DNA of 64,000 nt from Sinorhizobium chiapasense (lineage in GTDB: Bacteria; Pseudomonadota; Alphaproteobacteria; Rhizobiales; Rhizobiaceae), in the NCBI RefSeq assembly GCF_036488675.1, contig NZ_CP133151.1, forward strand, positions 310,001-374,000, in the 5' to 3' direction. The notes under the pieces are model-generated. The model did no database searches. It was not told the origin of the DNA and worked only from the letters and a program-made list of their open reading frames with translations. Both the position numbers and the translations under genes were made by a program. How positions within the stretch are numbered: the stretch's first letter is position 1; each line of letters starts with the position of its first letter. Below are positions 30,690-39,306 of this stretch, one piece after another.

Positions 30690-31035
30690 CTCTGCGCTCT
30701 CCTTTGTCGTTTTTTGAACGATATCCAAACTGCATGCCAGAAAAGTTCGTTCTGTCACACGCCCCATATATCTGGCGACAACCATTAATAGATGTTTTGT
30801 GGCTCGGTTTAGCACACCGTAATATTACGACAATCATTGTCAGAGACGACGCGTTGTCGATGCGATATATTTTTAAATATAATTCCGTTGTATTATTATT
30901 AGTTTGCAACGACTCCCAACTATTAATTCTATGATGGAATTCGTCGCGAGAGTATTATTTGAAATATACCAGATTAGTCTATTGCATTTCGCGACAAAAG
31001 CATTCAGCCTCGGCTTTTATGAAGGAGGGATGACA
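30690..31035. promoter_or_regulatory. AT-rich divergent control region between the GntR gene and the PEP mutase operon
   Basis: The base composition drops sharply to AT-rich, with runs such as ATATATTTTTAAATATAATT. GACAAT-C-ATTGTC at 30829-30841 is a perfect 6+1+6 palindrome of the size bound by GntR dimers. No sigma-54 element or NifA site was found, unlike the other symbiotic operons in the window. Confidence 0.55.
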
Positions 31036-31947
31036 ATGAATCGGGCAGCTTTTATAGCCAGGCCGATCGACGCCGTTGAGGACCCGACGACGATCCTTCG
31101 TGCGCTTATTTTCTCCAGCGAGCTGTCTTTCCTCATGGAGGCCCATGACGGGCTTTCGGCAGCAATCGCCGCTCAGGCCGGCTTCAAGGGACTTTGGGCC
31201 TCCGGACTTTCGATCTCCTCAGCGCTCGGCTATCGAGACGCAAACGAGGCGAGTTGGACTGAAGTCGTGGACGTGGTGGAGCGCATGGCCGACGCCAGCG
31301 GACTACCGATCCTCGTCGATGGCGAGTCTGGGTTTGGCAATTTCAACAACGCCCGGCTACTGGCGATGAAGCTCTTGCAGCATGGCGGCGCCGGCGTCTG
31401 CCTGGAAGACAAGGTCTTTCCGAAGAGAAACAGTTTCGTGGGAGACCACCACCCGCTGGTCGATATCGATGAGTTTTCCGGGCGCCTCAAAGCAATCAAG
31501 GACACGACGGGGGACGACCTCTTGCTGGTCGCTCGCATCGAAGCGTTGATCGCCGGTTACAGTCTGGACGAGGCGCTGCGCCGCGCAGACGCCTACGCTG
31601 ACGCTGGCGCCGACGCGATCCTGATCCATTCACGTAAGAGCGAGGCGGACGAGATTCTCGCTTTCGCGAAAGAGTGGCAGACGCTTCCGATCGTGATCGT
31701 GCCCACGAAATACTACCGCACGCCGGTCTCGGCTTATCGAGATGCCGGCATCTCGACGGTGATCTGGGCCAACCATGCGATGCGGGCTGCAGTCGCCGGG
31801 ATGCGTGCGGCGTGCGCTCGCATAGCCGCCGAGGAGAGCATTGCCGGAGTTGAGCCGGAAGTCGCCACACTCGACGAGGTCTTCCGCCTCTTGGGTTACG
31901 ATGAATTGGCAGCGGCCGAAGATCGCTATCTGCCGAAGCACTTATGA
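31036..31947 (+). CDS. Phosphoenolpyruvate mutase
   Basis: PEP mutase makes the C-P bond, turning PEP into phosphonopyruvate, the first step of nearly all phosphonate biosynthesis. The 303-residue protein has the family-defining motif EDKVFPKRNS at residues 124-133 (consensus EDKxxxKxNS), which separates it from isocitrate and methylisocitrate lyases. The substrate and magnesium region reads VDGESGFGNFNN near 94-105; many mutases have DGDTGYG, so the second acidic residue is Glu here. GGAGGG lies six bases before the ATG at 31036. It leads a rightward operon, and no phosphonopyruvate decarboxylase gene follows. Confidence 0.95.
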   Translation: MNRAAFIARPIDAVEDPTTILRALIFSSELSFLMEAHDGLSAAIAAQAGFKGLWASGLSISSALGYRDANEASWTEVVDVVERMADASGLPILVDGESGFGNFNNARLLAMKLLQHGGAGVCLEDKVFPKRNSFVGDHHPLVDIDEFSGRLKAIKDTTGDDLLLVARIEALIAGYSLDEALRRADAYADAGADAILIHSRKSEADEILAFAKEWQTLPIVIVPTKYYRTPVSAYRDAGISTVIWANHAMRAAVAGMRAACARIAAEESIAGVEPEVATLDEVFRLLGYDELAAAEDRYLPKHL

Positions 31948-32004
31948 CGGAGCACGCCGCTGAGAGAATCGCGGCGACTCCGATATCAATTCGAGGAAGC
32001 TCTC

Positions 32005-33195
32005 ATGCTTGCGGAGCGGACAGCCTTGTTCAAATCGTCGGGGACGGCTGCGGCGCGCGCTGCGGCCGAGGCGGCAGCCGGGTCGGGAAAAGAGATCATC
32101 GATTTGACTGCCGGCGAGATCTGGAGCGATCTTGCCCCGACGATCCGGGTCGGTGCGCTCAATGCGATCCGCAGGGGCATCAACCGTTACACCGACACCA
32201 TCGGAATGATAGAGCTTCGCGAGGCGCTCGCCCAGAAGATCTCCGGCCATACCGGCCAGGTCTGGCGCGCCGATGAGGTCGCCGTAACGTGTGGCGCCAA
32301 ACAGGCGCTGTTCAACGCTGCCATGGTCCTGCTCAATCCTGGTGACGAGGTCATTATTCCCGCGCCGTACTGGACGACTTTTCCGGCGCAGGTACTGATC
32401 GCTGGCGGAAAGCCCGTCCACGTGGAGACGCGCGCCAATGGCTATGTACCGAGAGTCGAGGATATCGCGGCCGCAATCACCGACCGAACCCGCGCCGTGG
32501 TTGTCAACACCCCGAATAATCCAACCGGCGCCGTGTATGGTTCCGAAACGTTGGTTGGCATCGGGAAGCTTGCGATCGAACGCGACCTATGGATCATTTT
32601 CGATGAATGCTATGGCGATTTCATTCACGTTGACGATGCCCATTGTCCGATCGTCTCGATCCTTCCGGAAGCTCGCTCGCGCACCCTGATTGTCAACTCC
32701 TTTAGCAAGTCGCTGGCACTGACGGGCTGGAGGATCGGTTATCTCGCCGGACCAAAAGAGGTGATCAGCGCGGTGAAGGCCCTGCAATCACATACAACCT
32801 CGAACCCGAACGTGATCGCGCAGCACGCAGCGCTCGCACACCTTCTAAACAGCGATGGCAGCTATGAGAGGCACCTGCGGTCGCACCTCGCGGGAGCCCG
32901 GCAGACGGGTCTCAGCGCGCTTTCGACCCTGACGCGGATTCCCGTGCCGAAGGCGACTGGAGGCTTCTATTTCTACCTCGACGTTTCCGGTCTGCTGCGC
33001 CTGAGATTCGGCAATGATGAGCCCATGACGGCCGACGATATCGTGCACGTTCTATTGACGAGAGCGGGGGTGGCCGCGGTTTCGGGCACGACATTCGGTG
33101 ACCCGGCTGGCCTTCGCCTCTCCTACGGAGTACCGCCCAAAAAACTGGAGATCGGCCTCACCCGGCTCGTCGAGGTCCTGAACGCCTGGGAATGA
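32005..33195 (+). CDS. Class I/II aminotransferase, probably acting on phosphonopyruvate
   Basis: A 396-residue PLP enzyme of the aspartate aminotransferase fold. The PLP lysine is Lys235 in NSFSKSLALTGWRIGY. The Asn/Asp/Tyr ligands lie in VNTPNNPTG and FDECYGDF, and a late arginine is present in LRLSYG. It is not the class V fold of the usual 2-aminoethylphosphonate transaminase PhnW. Its place directly after PEP mutase, with no decarboxylase gene, suggests that it transaminates phosphonopyruvate to phosphonoalanine and so drives the unfavourable mutase reaction forward. This assignment is inference from context. GAGGAAG precedes the start. Confidence 0.9.
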   Translation: MLAERTALFKSSGTAAARAAAEAAAGSGKEIIDLTAGEIWSDLAPTIRVGALNAIRRGINRYTDTIGMIELREALAQKISGHTGQVWRADEVAVTCGAKQALFNAAMVLLNPGDEVIIPAPYWTTFPAQVLIAGGKPVHVETRANGYVPRVEDIAAAITDRTRAVVVNTPNNPTGAVYGSETLVGIGKLAIERDLWIIFDECYGDFIHVDDAHCPIVSILPEARSRTLIVNSFSKSLALTGWRIGYLAGPKEVISAVKALQSHTTSNPNVIAQHAALAHLLNSDGSYERHLRSHLAGARQTGLSALSTLTRIPVPKATGGFYFYLDVSGLLRLRFGNDEPMTADDIVHVLLTRAGVAAVSGTTFGDPAGLRLSYGVPPKKLEIGLTRLVEVLNAWE

Positions 33196-33235
33196 CAAGA
33201 TCATGCAGCGGCGCCAACAGAAGGGAACTACAAGG

Positions 33236-34012
33236 ATGACGAATGCTCCCAAGACGGCAGTCATACTCGCCGCAGGTTGCGGATCTCGCCTGCGGCCTTT
33301 GACCGACCTGCGGCCGAAGCCGCTCGTCGAAGTCAACGGTATCCCCATCCTCCACAACGCGCTGCGCAACCTTGAAGCTGTCGGCGTCGAGGAAGTCACC
33401 ATCGTCGTTGGCTACCGCAAGAATGATATCCAGTACTCCTGCGGCAACCACTTCGGTAATCTCGAAATTAGCTATGTCGAATCCCCTGTCTTCAACAAGA
33501 CCGGCAGTGCCTATTCCCTTTGGTTGGCGCGCCATGCGCTGCTGACCGGCGACATCTACCTCCTGGAAGGGGATGTCTTTTTCGAGCTGGATGCACTTCG
33601 CTATCTCGGGACGGTAGAAGCAGAAAATGTCGCCGCGGTCGCACCCTTCGACCGGTCGATGGAAGGCTCTGCTGTTGTCCTAACAGAGAACGGCGATATC
33701 GCCGAAGTGCGGATGAAGCAGACGGCCACAAACCTGATTGACGGGTCGCCGCCGCTCTTTAGGACGATGAACCTGATCCGCTTTTCCGGCAACGATCTCC
33801 GCGAGACGATTGTCCCACACCTCGACGATCTCATCGGCAGTGGCGCCGTAATGTCGTATACTGAAGAGCTACTCTCCGGGCTGGTGCAGAAAAAGGACTT
33901 GCGGATCGCCGCGGCCAGATGTGACGACGTAAGGTGGTATGAGATCGATAACGAGGATGATCTGCGCATCGCGGAAGCGCTGTTCCTGACTGCCCGCAAT
34001 ATCGCGTGTTAG
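33236..34012 (+). CDS. LicC/PntC-like nucleotidyltransferase (probable phosphonate cytidylyltransferase)
   Basis: A 258-residue sugar-phosphate nucleotidyltransferase-fold protein. The N-terminal VILAAGCGSRLRPLTDLRPKPL binds the NTP. The block FNKTGSAYSLWLARHAL near residue 88 resembles the choline-phosphate and 2-aminoethylphosphonate cytidylyltransferases LicC and PntC. EGDVFFELDAL carries the metal aspartate, and WYEIDNEDDLRIAE closes the fold. In this operon it probably activates an aminophosphonate as a CMP derivative for transfer to an alcohol. The exact substrate (phosphonoalanine or a later product) cannot be read from sequence. Confidence 0.88.
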   Translation: MTNAPKTAVILAAGCGSRLRPLTDLRPKPLVEVNGIPILHNALRNLEAVGVEEVTIVVGYRKNDIQYSCGNHFGNLEISYVESPVFNKTGSAYSLWLARHALLTGDIYLLEGDVFFELDALRYLGTVEAENVAAVAPFDRSMEGSAVVLTENGDIAEVRMKQTATNLIDGSPPLFRTMNLIRFSGNDLRETIVPHLDDLIGSGAVMSYTEELLSGLVQKKDLRIAAARCDDVRWYEIDNEDDLRIAEALFLTARNIAC

Positions 34013-34035
34013 CGGCTCGGTCGAGGAGAAAGGTG

Positions 34036-34200
34036 ATGCTTCGCTATCTCGTGAATCCCGCCAATGCGATCACGATGTTCGGCCTGTTACGCTCGTCTAT
34101 TGCGCTTTGTTTAGCGTTGGACAGGCGCCTTGGTCTCGCTGTTGCCGCCGGTCGTGGGCGGTCCTCGCCGACCACCTCATCAGCCTGAAGCATCTCCCCG
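34036..34200 (+). pseudogene. Truncated, frameshifted CDP-alcohol phosphatidyltransferase gene
   Basis: It begins MLRYLVNPANAITMFGL, clearly related to MIRYLFDAANAITALGL of the intact gene at 57797-58411. After about 35 codons the frame breaks, and the next recognisable piece, WAVLADH, is in another frame. Sequence similarity ends soon after, before the second half of the catalytic motif. It sits 24 bp after the cytidylyltransferase, the natural place for the enzyme that would transfer the CMP-activated phosphonate to an alcohol. Confidence 0.8.
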
Positions 34201-34453
34201 CCCTACATCGCTCGCGACAATACAGGATGTGCCGAAAAATCGCTCGTCATGCATCTCCTCGTTTGAAAAGAGGGGATCAGTTCGTTAGGGGTTAGTTTTC
34301 ATTTCGCCCGAAAGCATGGGCATCAGGTTGATCTGCTGACATAAGCATGACGAGCCTCCAGATTTTGACGAACCCACTCTGCCACGATGCGGGGGACCCC
34401 CCCTATCCACTCCCCGTAGGATATTGTTCCAACTCGACTAAAGGTCCGGAGTC

Positions 34454-35242
34454 CTAAGGGCACTCGCATGGTGCTTTGCGGAACACCGACATGTATCGCG
34501 AAGATTTATTGTCAAACGGGTGCCTCAGCCAGTTTCCGTGACGCTCAAGAAGCTCAAGTCCGCTGATCCTTGCGAGCAAGTCGAGTTCGGTTGGATAGAC
34601 ATATCGCATCTTAAGCGGCATCGTCCGACTTCCTGCCGGTGTAATCCAGAAGTCCAGAGAAATAAAATGCTGCTGATTGCGGTCGTGTCTGGCAAAGCGA
34701 ACCATCGCACGCTGCTCATCGACATGCATGACTGTCGTTCGCTGGTCACGGCAGATGCCTTCTCCGACGAAGTCAGCGGTATATGGATAGCTCAAATCAA
34801 CAACAAAGCATCCGTTCGGCTTGAGAGCCTTTGCAGTTGATTTCAAGCAACTGATCTGTTGCTCGACGGTCACCATATGCGAGAAGGTGTTACCAACACA
34901 GTACACGAGATCATATTGAGTACCCAGGTCGAACTCCGCCATGTCACCTACGTGTGCTGTGACAGACTGCCCACCTTTCTTTGCGCGAAGCGAGGCAAGC
35001 ATACTTTCCGAGTTATCGAGACCGTGAACCGAAACTCCTGTCTCCGAAAGGGGCAAGGCGAAGTGGCCGTTTCCGACGCCCAACTCGAGTGCGCTTCCGT
35101 TCTTTGCAAGGGCCGCAAGAAAACTGACTGCCCGCTCGATCTCGATCGACCTGTCGAGCGCTTCTACATATTCGTCGTATACATCACTCCATATTTCGCC
35201 ATAGGCGGTATAAGCATCCCTTTCTTTCACAGGGTCGTTCAT
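34454..35242 (-). CDS. SAM-dependent methyltransferase (class I)
   Basis: A 262-residue Rossmann methyltransferase. Motif I is ALELGVGNGHFALPL near residues 52-66, the acidic ribose-binding residue is in VHGLDNSESML, and the post-I region is AHVGDMAEFDLG. The C-terminal part has mixed beta strands seen in small-molecule N- or O-methyltransferases. It is transcribed toward the PEP mutase operon and has its own sigma-54 promoter with a perfect NifA site, so it should be on in bacteroids. The acceptor is unknown. Confidence 0.88.
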   Translation of the reverse strand: MNDPVKERDAYTAYGEIWSDVYDEYVEALDRSIEIERAVSFLAALAKNGSALELGVGNGHFALPLSETGVSVHGLDNSESMLASLRAKKGGQSVTAHVGDMAEFDLGTQYDLVYCVGNTFSHMVTVEQQISCLKSTAKALKPNGCFVVDLSYPYTADFVGEGICRDQRTTVMHVDEQRAMVRFARHDRNQQHFISLDFWITPAGSRTMPLKMRYVYPTELDLLARISGLELLERHGNWLRHPFDNKSSRYMSVFRKAPCECP

Positions 35243-35376
35243 GAAGTTTCCTCGCTTGCTGACAAATCAATACGTCGAGACGACCCCTCCCGGACTTGCC
35301 CATGAGAGTTGCATCTACCGGACCTGCACTGCCTTTGCGCTCGCGAAAACAGGTCTCTTTTTTGCTTCGATAATAC
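35243..35376. other. Leader between the promoter and the methyltransferase gene
   Basis: About 135 nt of untranslated leader. Nothing else is seen. Confidence 0.4.
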
Positions 35377-35394
35377 CAACAAAAGTCGTGCCAA
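35377..35394 (-). promoter_or_regulatory. Sigma-54 promoter of the methyltransferase gene
   Basis: The minus strand reads TTGGCACGACTTTTGT, GG-N10-GT, nearly identical to the nifH promoter core. Confidence 0.82.
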
Positions 35395-35479
35395 TTTGCT
35401 GATCCAGGCCGAAAGAAAACTTTGCGATTGCTTCCAGCTATTTAGTCACAGGCAAATCAAGATGACCTAAACACACCTG

Positions 35480-35495
35480 TGTCGAAACCCGGACA
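35480..35495. promoter_or_regulatory. NifA upstream activator sequence
   Basis: Perfect TGT-N10-ACA (TGTCGAAACCCGGACA), 86 bp upstream of the -24 element. The flanks (CAGCTATTTAG, CCTGTGTCG) match the nifH upstream region. Confidence 0.85.
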
Positions 35496-35841
35496 GACAC
35501 GACAGAAGGTGTAGGATAGCGTTACTTCCTATCGCTTAACGTTGATCTTGCCGGAGAGGCGCAATTGGTGTCCTTTCTGTAATTGGCTGGCGGGGAGTAT
35601 CTGGGGAAGCGATCGCCGCTTTCTGCTCTACTGAGAGTTGAATTTGCTGCATTTTTCTCTGGATCGAGGCAATGTGCCGTTGCGGGCTTCGGCATATTTA
35701 CCGCCTATCCGGCTGCGGCAATGATCTTCGAGCCACGTTTCATGTTACAGCGATGGCGGTGAGGTGGATCTGATGAGGCCATGGCAAGCCGTTTCGGCAT
35801 CGCATGCGTCAAAGGCTTTAGCTTCGCTTCTTGGTGCCGAA
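35496..35841. other. Non-coding stretch left of IS66
   Basis: No clear gene. Joining this side to the sequence right of the IS (over the target duplication) gives on the minus strand a short frame, DYIRGGIEKIFGTKKRS-stop, which looks like the end of an interrupted gene I do not recognise. Confidence 0.4.
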
Positions 35842-35871
35842 GATCTTCTGTAAGCGACAAGCTGAGGCCGT

Positions 35872-37464
35872 TCAGCCGGCGTAGTTCCACGGCATGAGCG
35901 CGTCGATTTCTGAACTCGGCCAGCCATTGGCGATGCGCTCGAGGCTCTGAGTGAGCCAGGCAAGCGGATCGACGTTGTTCAGCTTGGCCGTCTGCAGCAG
36001 CGTCGCGATGGTTGCCCAGGTCCTTCCGCCGCCGTCGCTGCCGGCAAAGAGCGAGTTCTTGCGCGTTATGGCCTGGGGCCGGATTGCTCGTTCGACGATG
36101 TTGGAGTCGAGCTCAATGCGGCCGTCGGTCAGGAAGCGTTCGAAGATGGCGCGACGCGAGATGGCATAGCGGAGCGCCTCGGCGAGCTTCGATTTGCCGG
36201 AGACGCGTGGCAGGGTCTTCTGCCAGAGGGCGAAGAGCTCGGTGACGATCGCGGCGGAGGCCTCCTGACGCGCCGCGACACGGGCCTCAGGGCTTTTGCC
36301 GCGGATGGTCTCCTCAACCTGCCAGAGCTTCGCCATCCGCTCGACCGTCGCCGTTGCAACCTCGGAACTTTTGCCGACATGCAGCTCATAGAACTTGCGC
36401 CGGCTGTGTGACCAGCAGCCAGCCAATGTGACGCCGTCATTGCCGCCATCGGAGCGGACCAGCTTGTTATAGGCGGCATAGCCGTCGACTTGCAGGATGC
36501 CGCGATAGCCGTTCAAATGACGGGCGACGCATTCGCCGGCTCGACTGTCCTCGAAGCGGTAGGCCACCATCGGTGGACCGCTGCCACCAAATGGTCGGTC
36601 ATCCCTGGCATAGGCCCAAAGCCAGGCCATCTTTGCCGATCCGGAGCCGGGAGCGAGCGTCGGCAAGGTGGTCTCGTCGGCGAAGATCCGCTCGCCCTTC
36701 TTGATCTCATCGAAGAGATAGTCCGCGAGGATCTCCAGCTCGAAACCGAGCTTGCCCATCCATTGCGCCATCAGCTTGCGGTCGAGCTCGACCTTGTCGC
36801 GGGCATAGATCGTCTCCTGTCGGTAGAGCGGCAGGCCATCGGCATATTTGGAGACGGCGATCTGCGCCAGAAGCGCTTCCGTCGGAATGCCGCTCTCGAT
36901 GATGTGTGCCGGCGCCGGCGCCTGGATGACGCCGTCCTCATTTTTGAAGGCATACTTCGGCCGGCGGGTGACGATGACGCGGAACTTCGCCGGCATGACA
37001 TCCAGCCGCTCCGAGACGTCCTCGCCGATCAGCACCTTCCGCTTGCCGGCATGCTCCGGCAACTCCTCCGGCTCGATGACGACTTCGACCCGCTCCAGGT
37101 GAGGTGCGAAGCCCTTGCGTGGCCGCGGCGGACGTTTGCCATCCGGACGCTCGCGGCCCTTGTTGACCTGTGCCCTGATCGCGGCGATGCCGGTCTCGAT
37201 CTCCTCGAAGACAAAGGCCTGCTGCTCGTCGTCCGTGGTGGGAGAGCCGAGCTTTTCCGATCGCCGGCCGAAGCGGGCGCGATCGAAGGCCTTCAGGATC
37301 TGGGGCAGCCGCTCGATGCGCTCGTCGGCATCGGCGTTTCGCGCCTTGAGATCAGCGACCTCGCTCTCCAGGGCGTCGGCGCGCACCGCCTTTTCGGCCA
37401 TGGCAAGCACCATGGCTTTCAGCGCTTCTACGTCATCCGGGAGATTGAGATCGGGCGGCGTCAT
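35872..37464 (-). CDS. tnpC: IS66 transposase TnpC (DDE)
   Basis: The 530-residue IS66 transposase: an N-terminal coiled-coil/leucine-zipper region (VEALKAMVLAMAEKAVRADAL), a zinc-finger/linker region with lysine-rich blocks, and the DDE domain including FADETTLPTLAPGSG, VDGYAAYNKLV and the C-terminal GRIELDSNIVERAIRP. No frameshift is visible. Confidence 0.95.
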   Translation of the reverse strand: MTPPDLNLPDDVEALKAMVLAMAEKAVRADALESEVADLKARNADADERIERLPQILKAFDRARFGRRSEKLGSPTTDDEQQAFVFEEIETGIAAIRAQVNKGRERPDGKRPPRPRKGFAPHLERVEVVIEPEELPEHAGKRKVLIGEDVSERLDVMPAKFRVIVTRRPKYAFKNEDGVIQAPAPAHIIESGIPTEALLAQIAVSKYADGLPLYRQETIYARDKVELDRKLMAQWMGKLGFELEILADYLFDEIKKGERIFADETTLPTLAPGSGSAKMAWLWAYARDDRPFGGSGPPMVAYRFEDSRAGECVARHLNGYRGILQVDGYAAYNKLVRSDGGNDGVTLAGCWSHSRRKFYELHVGKSSEVATATVERMAKLWQVEETIRGKSPEARVAARQEASAAIVTELFALWQKTLPRVSGKSKLAEALRYAISRRAIFERFLTDGRIELDSNIVERAIRPQAITRKNSLFAGSDGGGRTWATIATLLQTAKLNNVDPLAWLTQSLERIANGWPSSEIDALMPWNYAG

Positions 37465-37538
37465 CGGCCCGACCAGAGCACATTTTGCTCCGGTTTTCCT
37501 GCCCTTTCAGGCCGCTGATTCACTTCGCCGCAGGGCCT

Positions 37539-37883
37539 TTACCTAACAATTTCCGGCGGCTTGACCGGCACAGATCGAACCCGCTTCCAGTCCATGCCAT
37601 CGATGAGCGCCAGAAGCTGGGCATGGTTGAGCTGAACCCGGTTATGACCGATGCGGGGCCAGCAGAACTGCGATTTTTCCAACCGCTTGGCATAAAGGCA
37701 GACCCCAGAGCCGTCCCACCAGACGATCTTCACTCTATCCGCCCGTTTGGCCCTGAAGACGTAAAGCGCACCGTTGAACGGATCACTGCCGGCGTCCCGC
37801 ACCAGCGACAGCAAGCTGTCTGGTCCCTTGCGGAAGTCGACAGGATGACTGGCCAGGAACACCTTCACGCCGGAGGGGATCAT
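37539..37883 (-). CDS. tnpB: IS66 accessory protein TnpB
   Basis: The 114-residue IS66 Orf2 type protein: MIPSGVKVFLASHPVDFRKG..., GALYVFRAKRADRVKIVWWDGSG and the tail QLLALIDGMDW are characteristic. Its start overlaps the tnpA stop (ATGA), showing translational coupling. Confidence 0.95.
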   Translation of the reverse strand: MIPSGVKVFLASHPVDFRKGPDSLLSLVRDAGSDPFNGALYVFRAKRADRVKIVWWDGSGVCLYAKRLEKSQFCWPRIGHNRVQLNHAQLLALIDGMDWKRVRSVPVKPPEIVR

Positions 37884-38257
37884 GCCGAACGCACCGCCCG
37901 GATCACCCGCTGCAAGTGCGCCTCGTCGACATCTGCGCCGGCGCGCACGACAATGTCGCCAAGGACAACCTCGATCACCGGGGCAGCCGCGCGCGCCGAG
38001 GCCACTTCGCCAGCCGAATGCTGCGGGGAGGCATCGTTCCGAGCGTCACGACGCCAGGCGAAGAGCTGGGAGGGATGAATGCCGATCCGATGGGCGATCG
38101 CCGATACGCTTGCGCCGGGCTCCAATGCCTCTGCCACCGCCTGAGCCTTGAACTCATCCGACCAACGCCGGCGCAATTGCCGTGGAGCACCCTCAAGTCG
38201 CTCGGCGACCGCTTCGATCTTACGGAAGGTTCTAGTTCCAGAACTAGGCGCAGACAT
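37880..38257 (-). CDS. tnpA: IS66 accessory protein TnpA (HTH)
   Basis: A 125-residue IS3/IS66-type helix-turn-helix protein: RRRWSDEFKAQAVAEALEPGASVSAIAHRIGIHPSQLFAWRRD is the DNA-binding region. It is the first gene of the element. Confidence 0.93.
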   Translation of the reverse strand: MSAPSSGTRTFRKIEAVAERLEGAPRQLRRRWSDEFKAQAVAEALEPGASVSAIAHRIGIHPSQLFAWRRDARNDASPQHSAGEVASARAAAPVIEVVLGDIVVRAGADVDEAHLQRVIRAVRSA

Positions 38258-38438
38258 AGAAGCTCACTTAGGCTCACAACGTGCGCTACCGATATCCGAC
38301 CGCTAACCCCTACGCCAGACGGGGTCTCCTTGCCGCTTACGATCTTCTCGATCCCGCCACGGATGTAGTCACCTGGAGAAGCCGCCGCAGGAACTAGTCA
38401 TAGTCAACCGGCTCACGGTCCTCTCCGACCGCGACCGG

Positions 38439-38580
38439 TCAGCTGATAACCCGGCGCATGAAGCGAACGCGAGGATCATCTTTGTGGCGGCTTCGCACAT
38501 AGTCGATCAACGTGTCTTTGCCCGCACCGCTTAGCCCGACAACAAGGATAAGTGTGCTCCACGGGGCGACCTCATTGGCC
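38439..38580 (-). pseudogene. phnN: Truncated phnN (ribose 1,5-bisphosphate phosphokinase)
   Basis: Only the first ~40 codons remain: STLILVVGLSGAGKDTLIDY with the Walker A, then RVRFMRRVIS followed by TGA where PhnN normally continues RRVITR. No good start codon is visible in this frame. PhnN makes PRPP from ribose 1,5-bisphosphate at the end of C-P lyase catabolism. Its loss may be covered by a chromosomal copy or by PhnN-independent routes. IS66 sits about 90 bp further along, so this end of the operon has been eroded. Confidence 0.8.
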
Positions 38581-39306
38581 TCAGATCGCCGCCTTGAGCA
38601 GCGCTTCGCCTTTCAAGGCGAACTGGGAACGAGCAATAAAATTGCCACCGTCGTTCTCCTGGACGAACAGGGACAGGGTGTCGATGCGGTAATCCTCGGG
38701 CAGGTACGGCCGGAAGACCTTTTCCAGACGCGCTCTTGTTTGTACGCGATCCTCTTCGGCAACGCGGCCGGTCAGCGTCATATGAAACCGGAAACGATCG
38801 AGCACGTAAGGATAGCCCCACCGTACGAGATGAACGGTCTCGATCTCATCGAGCGGAGTTTGCAGCCGCCGCTGGAGTTCCGATGCAATCATCGGCGCCC
38901 GGAAACGATCGAACTCTTCTACGATCTGCGCAGCAAAATTACGCAAGGCGGGGATGGGGCTGGCGGGGACGAGCGCGAAGAAGCCACCGAGAAGATCGAG
39001 CCTGAGAGGACCTATCGGACAAGAAGACCGCGACGCGGCGAATCTCCTGATCGCCTGTTCGAGGTCGTCGACCGAAGTGCCTTCTCTCAACCGGAACGGT
39101 GCCTTGAGCGTGGCGTGGAAACCATACCGTCGCGGTTCGGACGTTAGCAGGCCGTCCGCTTGCGGTCGGACGTCACCGGCTGCATCAAACTTGCCGAACG
39201 CATCGCGGCCAAGCCACCCACTCGCCGCTACGCTCAGTGGGTGTTCCCGAGCCGGTGCATAGTAAATGGCGTAGCGAGGAGTGGATGGTGCGGGCATCAG
39301 GCGCAT
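38581..39306 (-). CDS. DUF1045 protein, 2H-phosphoesterase-like, phosphonate-associated
   Basis: A 241-residue protein typical of alphaproteobacterial phn operons. Two HxT motifs, [11 protein letters not shown] near residue 62 and FRFHMTLTG near residue 172, form the active site of the 2H phosphoesterase fold. It has been suggested to open cyclic ribose phosphates made by C-P lyase in place of PhnP, which is absent here (family context, not proven by this sequence). It overlaps the phnL stop by 10 bp and precedes the phnN stub. Confidence 0.85.
   Translation of the reverse strand: MRLMPAPSTPRYAIYYAPAREHPLSVAASGWLGRDAFGKFDAAGDVRPQADGLLTSEPRRYGFHATLKAPFRLREGTSVDDLEQAIRRFAASRSSCPIGPLRLDLLGGFFALVPASPIPALRNFAAQIVEEFDRFRAPMIASELQRRLQTPLDEIETVHLVRWGYPYVLDRFRFHMTLTGRVAEEDRVQTRARLEKVFRPYLPEDYRIDTLSLFVQENDGGNFIARSQFALKGEALLKAAI

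Larger units (their letters stand above)
35850..38340. mobile_element. IS66-family insertion sequence, complete
   Basis: A 2,491-bp element with three leftward genes (tnpA, tnpB, tnpC). The ends are imperfect inverted repeats: GTAAGCGACAAGCTGAGGCC on the left and, read inward from the right, GTAAGCGGCAAGGAGACCCC. An identical 8-bp direct repeat GATCTTCT flanks it (35842-35849 and 38341-38348), the target duplication expected for IS66. All three genes look intact, so the insertion is probably recent and may be mobile. Confidence 0.93.

Noticed and set aside
30700..31030. NifA site for the PEP mutase operon
   Set aside because: I scanned for TGT-N10-ACA and TGGC-type -24/-12 elements and found none with correct spacing.
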